Source: Micropterus salmoides (lineage: Eukaryota > Chordata > Actinopteri > Centrarchiformes > Centrarchidae). Taken from it: DNA of 64,000 nucleotides. Under the pieces are notes generated by a model. It made no database searches, was not told where the DNA came from, and saw only the letters and a list, made by a program, of their open reading frames with translations. How positions within the stretch are numbered: position 1 is the stretch's first letter; the number at the start of each line of letters is the position of its first letter. The translations under genes and the position numbers were made by a program. Of this stretch, positions 35,800-49,740 are shown piece by piece. The DNA lies in assembly GCF_014851395.1 (NCBI RefSeq), contig NW_024040374.1, positions 28,104,772-28,168,771 on the forward strand, in the 5' to 3' direction.

Positions 35800-37645
35800 G
35801 GACTTTTAAGTCTAATAAACAGTCCTTATTCATGCTAAAAAAAAAGGCGGATCTGACCACCATAGGACCCCCTCCAGCCCGCTCTCACCACTCTCAGCTG
35901 TGGCCCCACTGTCCAACCTTTTTTCTTAATACACTAAGCGGTCACTCCAGCGCAGAGCTAGAGCTGGAGGTTGTTCAGTATGTCTCAGGGAAAGTGAGGA
36001 AATATTTTCTGGTTTTCCCTCTGATCTCCTCTGGCTGTACTGCCTCAACTCTCTGTGATTTATGAAGTTTCCTCATAGACAGATAGCTTTAATTTAGCTA
36101 ATGCTATAGTAACCACTAGCTACTGCTAACGGTAGCTTACATTATCAGCGTGCAGTCTGGCAGAGTTAGCTAATACAACGGCTACTGTAGAGTTTGAAAA
36201 GTTACAACAAAGCTGATATTTCTTACCAAAGGTATTTCTGTGTTCTCTGTCTTCTTAAAATGTAACCTGCTTTGTTTTAGGCCAGTAGACTGCATCAGAA
36301 TGTTGATTAAACCATTGTTTGTCTCCTCTTTGTAATGTGAAGAAAACTGAAACCTCTTTGTTTAGTGCCAGAAGGATTCTTTTGTTTTAACTGTTTCATA
36401 GACACCTAAGATGGGTGTCAACCATTTTGGAGACAACCCTTGTTGTTCTGTATGATTAGTTTAGATCAAAGACTGTTTATTCCTCTAGATTGAAGGGGGG
36501 TTTCACGTCTGGGATCGGTGCTCTTTTGTCTGACCAAAAGTAATTAATTAATTAATTAACAATAATGGTACACCCTTCCTAATTGGGTGACGAAGAAACC
36601 AACAAAACGACTAATGACTATGGACCCGCCAACATACCTGGAGGATATAAGCGTACTATTTTGTAAGAATAAGGACTGTAGGCTGTAAATCTTGAAGTTG
36701 AAGCAACTTTCCGGTCCACTGCTGGGGGCGGCAGTAACTCTGTGACTGGAAACTGTGGATCTTCACAGAGCAGCATCTTCCGTCCACTGCAGTGTTTGTT
36801 CTGTAATGCCATCGTTTATTCACCAATTTTGTAATTAAATCGGTTGGTTAATTTTCATTGGACCAAGCCTCTCCTTGATCAAAATCCGTTATACGCAACA
36901 CTAGCTGCATAGCTAACTGAGCTAACTAGCTAGCAGCAGCTACAGTTAGAAGTAATTAGCGGCTAAAATTACTGCTAACAACAAGTAAAGAAAAAAAACT
37001 ATAAATAACCAAAATTTAAGGAAGAGCTACCAGAGGACATCAGAGGGAAAACCAGAATAAAATTCTCCATTAATTAGAACCCAGTTTCACCAAAATCAGT
37101 AAAAAAATATATAAATTTGTGTTTTTCTGAACTGTAATCAGTGAGGCCCGACCGCCAGAAACACTCCAGAGGCATTTTATTGTTTTTCTGACCTAATTCT
37201 TGTCTCATTAGTAATTTGATAAACAGTAAATCCATCAAATTCAGTGCCCTATTTCACTATTTTCCAAGCTTAGTTACTGTAGCTGTCATAGCCATCAACC
37301 TCACTGGCAAGAGGACGGGGCAGTGCGGGCCACAAGCATTGTGTGCTGGCTAGCTTTGCATAGCCAGGCCTTTAGCAATACTTCCTTTCAGTAGTGCGCC
37401 AGCTAGTTGCTGCCCCTTGGCAGGGTTCCGGGAAGCTGGCCAATCAGAGGAAAGTGGCCTTTTGGGGAGGGGGGGCCTTAAAGAGACAGGAGCTAAAACA
37501 GCGTGTTCAGACAGAGGGTGAATAGAGGCGCTGAAACAATGAGCAGTGTGAGAAAAACAATGCGCTTTTTGAACTTTAAAGCATGTAAACATTTTCTAGT
37601 AGACACCAAAAATAAAAGTATGAACCTGAAAAGACCTTTAACAGT
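35800..37645. mobile_element. Foldback-like DNA transposon
   Basis: The right end (GCATGTAAACATTTTCTAGT, then AAGTATGAACCTGAAAA and GACCTTTAA) matches an abundant fish element. Inside, the left arm TCTGGTTTTCCCTCTGATCT (36008-36027) is the inverse of CATCAGAGGGAAAACCAGA in the right arm (about 37038-37056). The GCTAACGGTAGC-type sequences also face each other. The arms are therefore long inverted copies around a central insertion. The left boundary is uncertain. Confidence 0.6.
36261..36900 (+). mobile_element. Probable solo LTR at the centre of the foldback element
   Basis: This 640-base block begins TGTAACCTGC and ends ATACGCAACA, so it has TG...CA edges. It contains a TATA-like GGAGGATATAAGCG and, further on, an ATTAAA-like signal followed by GGTTGGTTAATTTTCATTGG, an LTR-like layout. 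No internal genes flank it, and no clear target duplication was found. It could instead be the unique loop of the foldback element. Confidence 0.45.
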
Positions 37646-39746
37646 CCATACCATAACCAAATAAATGTTTACAATTTAAATAAAATGAGTTCTTTCTTTT
37701 GCACAATATTTTAATGTGGTGGCCAAATCAACTGTTTTCATATAAAGGGAATTAGAAACAATTGTTTGTAATTTTGAATTAATTGATGTATACGATGTGA
37801 GTCAACTCTCTGGTGAATAAATGGATGAGTAGATTAACAAAGTGACTCCCTCTATCTGAGACAATATCTTATGAAAATATCTTGGCTTAGCAGTCTATAA
37901 TTTACTCTATAGTTCTATAGACCTGGTTGCATATCTTACCGAGCAACGGTCCAGCAGCTCAAACATTGTCAAACAAGGAGAACGCGATATTTAATCAAGA
38001 TTAAAGGAGAAAATGTGGAACAAGTGCCTGTGAGAGTACCCAGGAGGTTTACAGGTCCATTGTATAATTCATAATACCACTACAAAATGACTGTTGAAAC
38101 AAAAGATCTGTATGTTCAAAAAGTATACATTTAAGTGTTTTAAGTAAGCCTCTAGAGTATGTGCATACCCCTGAGAGCTGTATGTGACTGGGTTCAATTT
38201 GAAAATACAATTTGTCATATACCAAACTTCATTAAGGCTGCACACGTGAAAATTCCTGATATGTGTTTTTCTTTCCTCATATATGGATAATATTAGTGAT
38301 AAAAATATGAAAATGTTAGAAATGTCAGTAATAAGATGATGGATGCTATCATTTGTTATGTTTCCTTATTTGTTTTTAGACACATTTTCTGTGTATCAAT
38401 TTGAAAAGCCAATTTTGAAAATACAAAATTGATATAAAATATTTGCAAACAAAACGTCTTTGTTTGAGGGGGAAAGTTGGCATATTAATAAAGAAATTAA
38501 TTATGTTTGATTAAATAATGTACTACACTCCTCTGCAATACAGAGGAAAATAATGTACCTTTTACTCCACTGAATCTGTCTATATAAAGTTACTTTGAAA
38601 AGAAAAGTTTATAAAATATGATGCATTATCAAGTAAATTACCCAACATTATAAAGCTGTTACAATTATATCTACCTTATGACTACTGACTATTATGCATC
38701 AATAATAAAAAAAACATTTATAACAATATCACACTTTAGAAGAGGCCATTTTGAATAAGTACTTCTATTTTTAAGTATATTTAGCTCATTAGTCTTTTTG
38801 CACTGCTGTGGAACATAAATTTATAGCACAAAACTAATTCTTGATTAACAACTGTATATTATACATGGCGATAAAACACTACAAAATGTTTGAATATAAA
38901 TTTATGTGTAAAAAGTTGTCTCCAACCTAAAAAAAACCCTATACTGTGTACTTTTGCCTGTAAACGCGTTTGTCAGGCTATTGCACTTCCACTTGTAAGG
39001 CCTCCAGTATGTGACTGTCTAATGCTTATCTCTCCAGGACTTATAGGAGTTAATGAGAGCAGCTTGACAATGTGAGACTACCTGGAGCCTGAGGGCCTGT
39101 CGCGGTGTGAGTAAACCATTAGCCCTAGCCCCAGGGTAAACTGCTCCCAAAAAGTAGAGAGTTCTGCAACACTATTTTATTACTAAGTCTCAAAGCAAAT
39201 GCTGATACTGTGCTGGCATATACTGGAGACAGGGACACGCTGCTTTGTCCTGTGACTGCCATTGCAGATATCTAATGCTGTGTACTGTCAGAAATCTGAA
39301 GCCCAAGATGGTCAAAACAAGCCTGCGATATAACACTGACATACAGTAATCCCTGCAGCCAACACACATGCACTGGCTTTTGAGAAAGGCAGTGAGAGTT
39401 GATACAGACAAGAGTAATGGGTCTCTCACCTGTAACATGATTCTGTCTTTAGAAGGAGGCCTGAGGATGGGTGGGTGTGCCCGCCCTCAGTCCTCCCAGT
39501 TGGACACTGCTATTCTGCAGCTCATTGTCTTTGTGTGATGAGACAAGAAGATAAATCCTCTTAGCTCTCCGGTTTTGCAAACAGCCACAGAAAAATGATA
39601 GCCCTGGGAGCATATTTTTGGCAACATATAAATAAGATATGAAAAAAAAGAAGGAAATTATACCACTGAAAGAATCATCTGGTTTGCAAGCCGTGTACGG
39701 ACCAACAATCACAGGCCTGTGACACACTTTTAGATACCAAACCATG
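37646..39746. other. Unique AT-rich non-coding sequence
   Basis: No repeat ends were seen. At 39439-39528 (minus strand) a stretch ends TTACAG/GTGAG and has a possible upstream acceptor (CACACAAAG). The frame inside, '...LQNSSVQLGGLRAGTPTHPQ', meets a stop, so it is only a weak candidate exon. Otherwise nothing was recognised. Confidence 0.3.
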
Positions 39747-40957
39747 TTGGTAACACTTTGTTTTAGCCCCCCTATTTACCATTTATAGGCAAATGAATTC
39801 AATGGGAACACACAAGGTATGTGTTAACAACTTTTCTTTTAAAGTATCCATTACTGGTTTATAAACAGTTAATGAATGCTTGATAAGACTGTATAACATA
39901 GTTGTAATCATATATAATCATATATTTTCGGTAGTTTTTTTTCGACAGATTTTTAGTTTTAAAAATACTTTTACACTTACTAACATACACATTTTTATCA
40001 TGCACTGTCACCCTGTAGTATGATGATGATAATTAATTTAAGTAGTCACATGTATCAACATTTCAGTCTAACCAAGCATGTGTATCTGTCCGTTCATCTG
40101 TCCATCCATTGGATTACTTTCCAGAAGTGTGTGTTAGACATTTATTATTTATACAACAAAGTCAGTTTCTGCTGATCATAACTATGTACTGTATATTTAA
40201 TACTGGGGTTATCTGGATAACCTTGCCGAGTAAAACGTGGTACCTCCACAAAACTGGAACATGGAATCGACTAGACTGCGCACTGTATGCTTTGGCAATA
40301 CTGATAAAAAATTATAAAACATTAAACAGCAATTACTTGTCAGGAGTGTGTGATTGGTCATTGTAGTTTATACAATACACAGTGTTACTTTTTGCTGAGC
40401 ATGAACTTGCATCTTACAGAGTAAGACCATTTAATACACTGAAAAATGGGACTGAAAGTAAAGTGAAACTATTTAGGATTTATTAACATTAATAATACTC
40501 AGGGACTATCAATATTGTACCAATTTAAATGAAATAACTAAATACATTATACGAGCAGTTGTTATGTCACTCACACATATCTGCAGTGTGGGTTAATTTC
40601 CACTTGAACCTTAACAGTTGCACATCTTTTATTAAGACTCAGTTTATACTTACTTACTTTCTGGAAGGTAGAGTCAAAAGTAAAATACAAATCATGTTTT
40701 ACTACTGATTATCCCTCTGGTTACAATGTTATGCTATTTTATATATCAAAGTATTTTAACAACTTCTGGAATAAGCCATGGCCACTTCAGGTATACTGTA
40801 AATCTGAATACAGATTTTTAGTGACAAACAGCTTTGAGTAACATCCCTAATAAACACTTTTAAATGAACTTATATATTCTTAGTGTGTTATAAACCATTT
40901 ATTAATGGTTTACATACTGCTTATGAATGCTAAATAGGGGGAGATAAAATGAACCAC
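39747..40957. mobile_element. Non-autonomous DNA transposon, 'GGTAACACTTT' family
   Basis: The left end (TTGGTAACACTTTGTTTTAG, then CCCCCCTATTTACC) and the right end (inverted: GGTTCATTTTATCTCCCCCT, then ATTTAGCATTCATAAGC) are diverged inverted copies. The family is common in teleosts. No transposase was seen, and the middle is AT-rich. Confidence 0.65.
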
Positions 40958-42098
40958 CACGTCTTACTGTAAAAATCTGTACGTTCAACCCCACCCTGCA
41001 GTGATGGCACAAGTGCCATTTTTATGGTAACACGGCAGAAGTTTGATGTAGGTGGAAAGTTGAGTTAAACTTTCCAAATCTTTAATCTACAAAGGTTAAG
41101 AACTCTGGCTGATCACCACACGTGGGGTCGTTTGAGTATATTACAATTACTCTAAAGCACATGAAACAATTCCAAACATAGAGGTGATTTATTACGTTAG
41201 CGGCGAGTGGTAGAGCCCAGCACAAAGGGAGATTGTATGAAGATTAGAGTGATGAAATAGTCAAATTTATTATCTTGACAGCTGGATATTCCAATTTCTT
41301 TGCCGCTGAGCCATGTAGATTTTCCAGAGTGCAAACACGTTTAAGTACTTCTTCAGAGTCAATTAAATCAGATACTAGTTAAATTACCATTTTTATTAAC
41401 CTACAGGTTCAGATTTTTGTAATTTTAATCACTATTGGAAAGACTATTAGAACAGCTTTCCTATGAAGACAGAACGAAGGGTCATTTAGAGAGCGGCAAA
41501 ATTAATCACACAATGTCACTTCAAATCTACCTTTCAATTCACTTTAAAGCTCGCTCTATGATTTACATGTGCATGGAGAATTATCTGTGGTTAGTTAAAG
41601 AAGAGATTAGGAGTGGTGATGGGCTGCACCCACCTAAAGCTCCAGGAAACTTGAGCATCACACCTGAGCCAAAGTAAGATTATTAAAATGAAGGTTGTAC
41701 AGTATTTCTGAAGGCTTAGAGCAGGGCCGTTAAACATCCAAAGTTCAACTACTGTCAATATTACGCTACAAATCATTTTCCATTTCCCGCCATACCTGTG
41801 GCCTCTCCTTTCCCTCCTCCACTGTGTGTGGTGTGAGCCAGCCTCTGGACTGTGAACGGTAAATCATATACCAAGAGAACATTAACCTTTAGTTGTGGTG
41901 TTAAGATGGAACCTCAATTAACAAGAGTAAATAATCCTTGTGATTACTTTTGGCTGGCCTTTATCTCGTACATAACCTAATTAAATGGACCATCCAAACA
42001 TAAAACCACAACTAATCAAGAGCTTTGCTGAGGCATTGCAATATGACTCCGCAGGATTTTAAAAACACACCCACGCATGTGCAAGCGTTCATGCGTCT

Positions 42099-42143
<45 letters not shown>

Positions 42144-44764
42144 AAGACTTAATGGATAATAGATTTTTGTTTTGAAATAACTCCTCACAATTTAGTTAAT
42201 TAAATCTACCTTTTATTTTTAACACACACACAAAAAAGGGTCGAGTCTACCTTTCTGATTTCCAGCTAAAGTAATTAAACCCAATTATTAAGATAGCTAA
42301 TAAGAAATGTAGCTCTTTCATTAATTTCATAACTTTTTACCTAGAATTACCTAAGGTGTGTTGTTCATAGTAGCACCAATGACCTTGTCTTTCAAAATCT
42401 ATTGAAAAATCTATTGACGAAATACAGAATGAAAATGTATCACAAGACAGGTCATTTTTAGCTGCAATCTTATGCCAGTGGTACTACAGTGGTGCCTACT
42501 ATTGCTGTGCAATGTCCCAAAAATGTACAGATAATGGTTTCATGAATCACAGACCAGCCTAACTTCATTCATGTTTAATCAACGCTCTTTCTCTTAAAAA
42601 AACTACAACACCAAGTCTGCATCCATTCACATGCTTCTGCCACAGCTTGGCTTAATTCTACATCTTCACTCCAAACAATGCAGCCTGCAACATGATGAGT
42701 GCTTATGTGAAAGCTTTAATATTTACAGTAAGCATATTTAAAGTATGATCTTTGAGGAGATCTGATGGTCTTCAAACACCCCCCCAATCCTTCCAAGTGA
42801 GGCTTTGAAACAATTAAAAGAATTATTAACACATTCTTCCTATTCCAGCTGAAAAGCCAAATTCCCAAGTCATCAAAGCACCCTTTAACGCACAGTTTAT
42901 TACACTCAAAGGCTGTTATAGCTTTACTTGGTCAGGTTTGACCAGTGGCTTATGTTGGCTTATGGTACATTAGCACTCACAAGTCTGTGTGTGTGGGATA
43001 CTGACGTAACAATAATGATGTAAAGAAAGTGACAAAATAATATTATGGTGCTCTGCACAAAGGTAATTGATGTGGTAAAGCTAAAACTATTTGGGAAACC
43101 GTGTTTAAGGAAGCATCATGTCTAGATGCATTAAGTTGCCATTGTGGATATTACTTCAGCAAACACATTTTAATGTTGTACTGCAGTTGCACAAGTGTAA
43201 TGTCACTCACTACCACATCGGTGTTACTGAAAAAAAGGTCTTCAGCCTCCAGAACTGCTGCTAAAAAGTTCCTCAGTGGACAGTTGAACTTATTTGAGGT
43301 CGTAGTGCAGTATAATATAATATCGGATTTGGTTTCATTGTGTTTGCAGGTTGGAAGTGGTTTAAATAGGCCACAGGAAATTGACTCTATTTAATCTGAA
43401 CATTGAAATTTAGACCGTGTAATCAGTTCTCATCCACATGTGGGCCAAGATAAGACTGGTTTTATTTGTGTGTAAATCTATCTGAGAGGCCTCATTCTTG
43501 GCTGTGGCTATAGTATGCCATGCCTCCAAGCTATAGCAGCATGTGTGTGTGTGGACATAACTGGTCCTTCACTTGGGTCCCCACCCTCTGCCTCAGGATC
43601 CTTGTGTAATTGAGAGATGATCTGGGCATCGCACACAAAGCATGGTCACACTGCCTCAGGAAGTGAGTACAATAATCTTTGTAACAAGGCGAGGAAGCCT
43701 CTTCCTCTCTCACTGAGGAAAAAAAGAAACGTAACTCAAGGGGGGATAATTCCTTAAGTATACTGTTCAATAAGACAATAAATTCAACAGAGGTTACCTT
43801 TAAGCAAACTAAAATCTCACCAGTAATATATATCCCTTAACATCTCAGAATCACAGTCATGCCTGTGTATGAACACTGTACTCTGTTTCAGCTGAAGTTG
43901 CAGTGTAATACCATACGTGTATGTATTCTTAAAAATTTGCATGCATATCTGTTACTTTAGCTCGGTAGTGGCACAATGCATTATGAAGAAAACTTCATTG
44001 TGAGTTGTCACCTGAGCCTCATTCCCTTTAATTACATCCGCTGTGTGAACATATATGCATACAAACAGCTTATTTGAAGAGTGGATGAAAAGGAGTTCAT
44101 TTGAAAAACTACAACAAAACCATTTGTTCCCACCAAAACAGCACCAGCTGTATGACAAATGATGCTTTAGTCTTATGAATAATTCTCAAATTCTAAGCAA
44201 TCAAGTTTTAAAGATATCGTAAATCCTGTTTAAATGGGCTCATTCATTACACCGTGGATATGGGAGGGATACTAATAAAGTGTTACGTCTGAAATTGTCG
44301 CTGACTTCATGCGTCGCGGGGAGATGTTCAGCGCGGAGCTGATGTATGGTGCGACTGACTGTATGGTGATGGAAACGTCGCTGTGGCCTCATTAGCATTC
44401 TGCTGTAACCCTCGGGCAGGGGTGTCAGATTCTCTCAAAATTTACAACTCAGTTTGGAACCGAAGGATTCTGTGCATATTTGTCTGTGAGGGGCTTTATA
44501 ATGAAAATACTGATCCACAGTAGCAAGGTCTGCTATGAGGAGGATGTTGATTAACGAACAGCTACATACAGCATGTGAAAGGTTGGGATTGGTCAAAAGC
44601 AGCAAAAACATAAAAATGAAACAGTTTTTCTTTTCTTATATTGTTCTTCAGTTGCAAAGACAACTGGTCTGTAGTTATGTCCAGCATCATGCAGGCTTTG
44701 GGCCTACTGCCTAAGTATCGACCCCGGGTAGTTCCTTAATGCCAACAAATCATTGTAATCTTAT
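40958..44764. other. Unique non-coding sequence
   Basis: No gene was recognised. Positions 41090-41420 and 44270-44470 are balanced, repeat-free blocks that might be regulatory. Confidence 0.35.
42101..42140 (+). repeat. (CA)20 microsatellite
   Basis: A perfect CA dinucleotide tract of about 40 bases. Confidence 0.97.
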
Positions 44765-45048
44765 GTTGTATGTTAATGAATACATAGATGCTGTTCATAC
44801 TGTACATACAACCTTACATTTGCACTCTACATTCTCTAACTCTGTCCACTTCTACTCTATGTTTTTAATATATTCACAAATACTGTATACCTGTATATGG
44901 TAACTACACTGTACATATTATAAGATATAGCATAACTCCACTTATCAAATTACTATATTTCTACTCTTCTGGTTAGATGCTAACTGCATTTCATTAGCTC
45001 TGTACCCATATACTGCATAATGACTGTAAAGTTGAATCTAATCTAATC
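44765..45048 (+). mobile_element. LINE 3' end with (TAATC)n tail
   Basis: The segment resembles a fish LINE 3' UTR: CTTCTGGTTAGATGCTAACT, GCATTTCATTAGCTCTGTA, then GACTGTAAAGTTGAATCTAA with a short TCTAA tail repeat. There is no coding part. The clade was not assigned. Confidence 0.7.
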
Positions 45049-48000
45049 TGTATTATATCTAACTAGGAGCAGAAAACAAAACAAAAACAGTGTGTTTTGG
45101 GGAAAAGAGGGTTTGTATTTACAAAAAGAATATCATAATAATTATGTTCTCGTCATCATTATTATAATAATGATAACTTTTAATTTAAAATGTATATTTA
45201 CTCTCAACAATCCTAAATGGTTATCCTCTAAACCCCACTGACCTGCAACAAGAGTTGGTCAGTCATTACAAACCAGACCGTGCATACATTGTACAAATCG
45301 AAAGAACTTTGTTAAACGATAAGGTGTATTATTTTATTTATTTTTAATCAATTTTTTTATTAAGTCAGACCTACAGTTCAAAACCCAAATATATTCAGTT
45401 TATGATCACAGACAGACAGAATCCCCAGAGAGTAGTCAGTTTTGGGAAGCTGGAAACTGTGAATGTGTGTGTTTTAACAACACAGCAATTTATTTTTTGC
45501 CTTGATATCATCATTGATGATGCAGTTTTAAGCACATATTGGCATAGATCATGCATTTTCCAACTGAAAACTAGGGTTTATTTTCATTTCAGAGAACTGC
45601 ATGCTGACATCTTTTTTGATGCTGATATTCTGAGATGGAAATGATCCTGTACATGTAGATTAATGTTCCTCCCTCCACGTTGGTATTAAATGTAAAAAAA
45701 CATAATTCAACACCGCTATGACAGATGTAAATGAAAAGACTACAGAATGATTTTTTGTTTCGCTGCTAGTAAACTCAGAGCGCCACACAGGCCTCATGAA
45801 TTTGAGACAGTATTTAAATGAATACAGCCTTTCAAATGTTGCTGCATGCAGTGCTCTCCTGTCCTGCTTTAGACGTCTCATTCCTTGAGCACTCTGCTAA
45901 GAAGGGTAGAAAATGTGAATTACAACTAAGCTACTTAACCACAATGAATTAAGGCCTAACATTTGAAAATGTGATACTGAAATTACTGTCATTATGGTAC
46001 ATTATGTCTGAGCATAATGATTGCTTTGGCGCTGTTTGAAGACAAAGGCAGACTCTGAGGGGAAAAGGATAGTTAGAGGAAAAGTTGATTTCATGGCTGT
46101 TAATGACATGTGAACTTCAAACCTTAATTTTAGCAGCCATCATTCCCTGCCATTTCACAACTCCTCTTTTGTTAGCTACCTAAATACTAATGCATCTGCA
46201 AATGATTTCTCTTTCTCTGAACACAGACTGAGTCATACCCACAGGGAACTACTTGTCAGACAGATGTTTGCTTTGTACATCATGCAGTATAAAAAATATA
46301 CTGTGAAAGCTTAACAGGAATGCATAGGGTTTTAATCACTAATTGATGGATTTGATGGGTTTGAAGAACAGTATACATTGTGAAATCACATGCATCTTTT
46401 AGTAAGCGTAGGAGTAAGAGATACTGTACTTGTGCAGGGCTTAATTTGTCCTCTGCTGTGTTTTTGTGGGTATAGAGTTTGCACCAAACGTCTAGGGTGT
46501 TGACAAAGAGATGAACTGCATACCAAGATCAGGGACCACACAGTAACTGTGACCACGTTTTCCTCACAGCGCTATTATCATACTACCAAAACAGACCCAT
46601 GGAAAATGGGACTGACTCAGCCTACATTTTTTAGGATGTTTCCAAGGTTGCAAACATTGCGTAGACCAACTGGAGCTGTTATTAATTCTCCATCAGTTTC
46701 ACTTTGGATGCCTGAAAGCCAATTAAAGGAAACTTAATTGAATCAGCCTCAGGACCCTCCCAAACAGGAACTCAAATGAAATGTGCTCGGGGATGGATGG
46801 CAGGAAAGAAAGAGACCGCATGGAGGTTAAATAAAAAAGGTTAAATTAAAAGTATTTTATTTTTTTAATTATGGCTAAAGACCAACCCTGATATGATGTA
46901 AATGTTGTTTTCAACCTTATACAACCAAACCAAATGCTTGTGGTCTTTGTGGATACCAGGTCCATTTGGGCAAGGAAAAGCAAGGTTCAGTTTTAAAGTT
47001 TAACTAAAATTAAAAATAATTTATGCTAGGAAATTTGAATTAACCATCTGACAAACAAATGCGAGACAGCAAATGCTAGCTAGTTTTGCTCTTTTCTATA
47101 ATGTGATAGGAATACAACACTGAACAAAAAGTAATCAGTACTATCATTAGGCCAGCTAAGCTAGCTTCCACTTTCCAAATGGACACATGTTAGCTTAGCT
47201 TCCTAGCTTCAACTTCCTAAGTGAAATAAAACTTGACAGCGTGATGAGTCCTTTGAAATGTTGACGCTAACACTTGATAGCTAACACTGTGGGGTTTCTG
47301 AAAAAGGGGAAAGACATCTTGTATCAATGTTAGTAGGATCCAGTATGACTTTTTCCAGTCAGTAGCAGTAGCACACCGCAGAAGTTGACAGCGCGTCTTC
47401 AAGCCACGCCTTCAAATGTTCTCTTTTGAAAAACAGAAAATAACTGCAGATGCAATATCTTTATAGTTTAAATTTTAAGACAATGACTTGCAATTTTGTA
47501 AAAATAAAATAACCTTTCTGCTGATGTGTGTCCATTGTAATACTGAAGTGGCTCACTACTAAGCAACACACATAAACACACACACACACACACAGACAGA
47601 CACAGACTACCTCAAGGCCATGTTCCATTGTCCTGGGAAAGCCATGAGGAGGAATTCCTTTCATGTGTCATCTCCTGTCACAGTACTGTCCTGACAGAGG
47701 CTTAGTGACATACGAGAGGCCTCAGCAGAATGTCCTGCTTTTAGTCAAATGAAGAGTCTGGCAGCTGCTGCATTCATCAAAATCAAAGGATAATCTGCTT
47801 TCCATAGGAAATCATGTGATGATTAACATTTTTTTAAAGAGGGGGATGGGAGTGTAAATGCTAGCACCTTTAAGGAGACACTTGAAAGACATGGGGTGGG
47901 GAAGGTTCACTGCAGAATTGTGTCAGAAGATTCAAAGCTATATGAATATAGTGTATAAACTAAGCTCTTGAGTTAGTGTTGCTCTGTCTAGACTGATTTC

Positions 48001-49740
48001 TATATTTTGACTTTAATTGACTTTTAAAACCAGTTTATTTGAGTTACAATGCCTTTCAAATACTATACATTTTTTAACCAAGACATAAGTCACAGACCTC
48101 TAACACTGTACAAAATATAGTGTAATAAATACTATTTTCTCCAAAATGTGAAATAATAAATCAAAATAAATTATACAAATTTACATTTCTGAATTTGGCA
48201 GATGGTTTTGTCCAACAATACAACCATACAAACAGTTGATAAAAAAACTTAATATGTGAGCTTGACCCTCTGACATTTTCCATTTCAAAATCCCATACTA
48301 ATACATAAAGGTAACATTCTGACTATGTATGGTATTATGTTGCCAAATAATTGCCAGAAGACTGTAGCTAGTACTGAAACTCATAAAAAGCATCTAACAC
48401 CAAAGCATTGTGGGTTCAGTCAACACATAACTTTCCACCGTCAAACATCTGTTGTCCAAAGAGGAAGTTAACTAACGGGTGATACCCATTATCATAATAT
48501 CTTCTTTTAACATATTGAACAAATAATAATAATTGTCATCACCCCCATATTTTTTATCTTAAAATTAGTCAAAATAAATATTATCTAAATATTAAATATT
48601 AAAATAATATTGTTTATTGACAGCCACAAGCTATGGTTTACACAGAAAAGATCTGTTTACTTTTCTGATAACTACTTCACTGCATAAGTCATAATTGTTC
48701 AGACAAGCTTAATATTTTGGTTATTTATGATGCTATATGCAATTAATAAATATTGCTGCATTTTCTTTCTTTTTGTCTCTGAACTAATTTGATCATGGAT
48801 TTCTGGATTTGGTACAGTTTTAAGGCACTTGGAGTAGAGCTGCTTTACAGGCTGTAAAGTAAAGGTGTAGAGCATTGACAATGTGCTCTACTAATTCTCA
48901 AAAACTCATCTTAGCCTATTATTATTAACAGCATTATAACAATGTCCCCACTACTCGTAACTACAAATATGCCTTTTCCTTTTCATGTATGTTATTCTCT
49001 CGCTTTTTTGTTTTTTATGTACCAAATAGACTGACTAGACACTGACAGTCACAATTTAGTAGTCACTGTATATTGGCAGGGACATGGCCCAACCTACTAC
49101 TACGCCCTTTGATTTTTATAAATTAGAAAACAAAATAGGGCCAATAGTCTGTAAACACATAATTTTCCATACATTCTTTACTTTTTCCTATACTTATCCA
49201 GATCCGGAAATTTTTAACATCAAATTCCATACTTTTCAATACTTTATAGGAAACCTGTATTAGATGTTAGTTGAAACAGTCATTTCCTTTTGCTACCATA
49301 TATGTTTGCTAACTAATCAAAATGACTTTCTGACTTGCAACATTACTGTTTTGCAACAATTAAAATGTAACTTACTACCAGAAAATGACTACTGTAAAAC
49401 TGAAGCAGTACCACATTTGTGAAATTAAATTCCTTGAGAGGACAAAAGAAACACATTTCTTCTGAAAACAGTTCTCTGTTATACCGATACCAATAGAAGC
49501 AAGGAATGCATATTTTTTAAGAACTGATCGCTAAACAGTGTCCCAATCCTACAAACCATAAATTCCGAGATTGGTCTCACACCAAGTCGGCCAGTTGAAT
49601 CCACCCCAGAGAGATGTGAAGAATTTCTTAATTACTTATAATAAAATAGTGGAGATTCTCTCTGTAGTAATAGTGTGAAATCTCTCTGTCAACCCTGGAA
49701 CACACTGTTGCATTTTCAAAATCATCCACCTACCATTAAG
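45049..49740. other. Unique non-coding sequence
   Basis: Mostly AT-rich. Positions 46590-46830 look like conserved non-coding sequence, with GCCAATTAAAGGAAACTTAA and TTATTAATTCTCC. A CA tract lies at 47576-47594. GCTAGC and TTAGCTTAGC motifs at 47085-47290 resemble MITE interiors, without ends. Confidence 0.35.

Noticed and set aside
39449..39745. Possible minus-strand exon ending TTACAG/GTGAG
   Set aside because: The open frame inside reaches a stop before the donor and no family was recognised; kept only as a note.
42101..42140. Regular CA array, considered as a CRISPR-like repeat
   Set aside because: It is a plain dinucleotide microsatellite without spacers.
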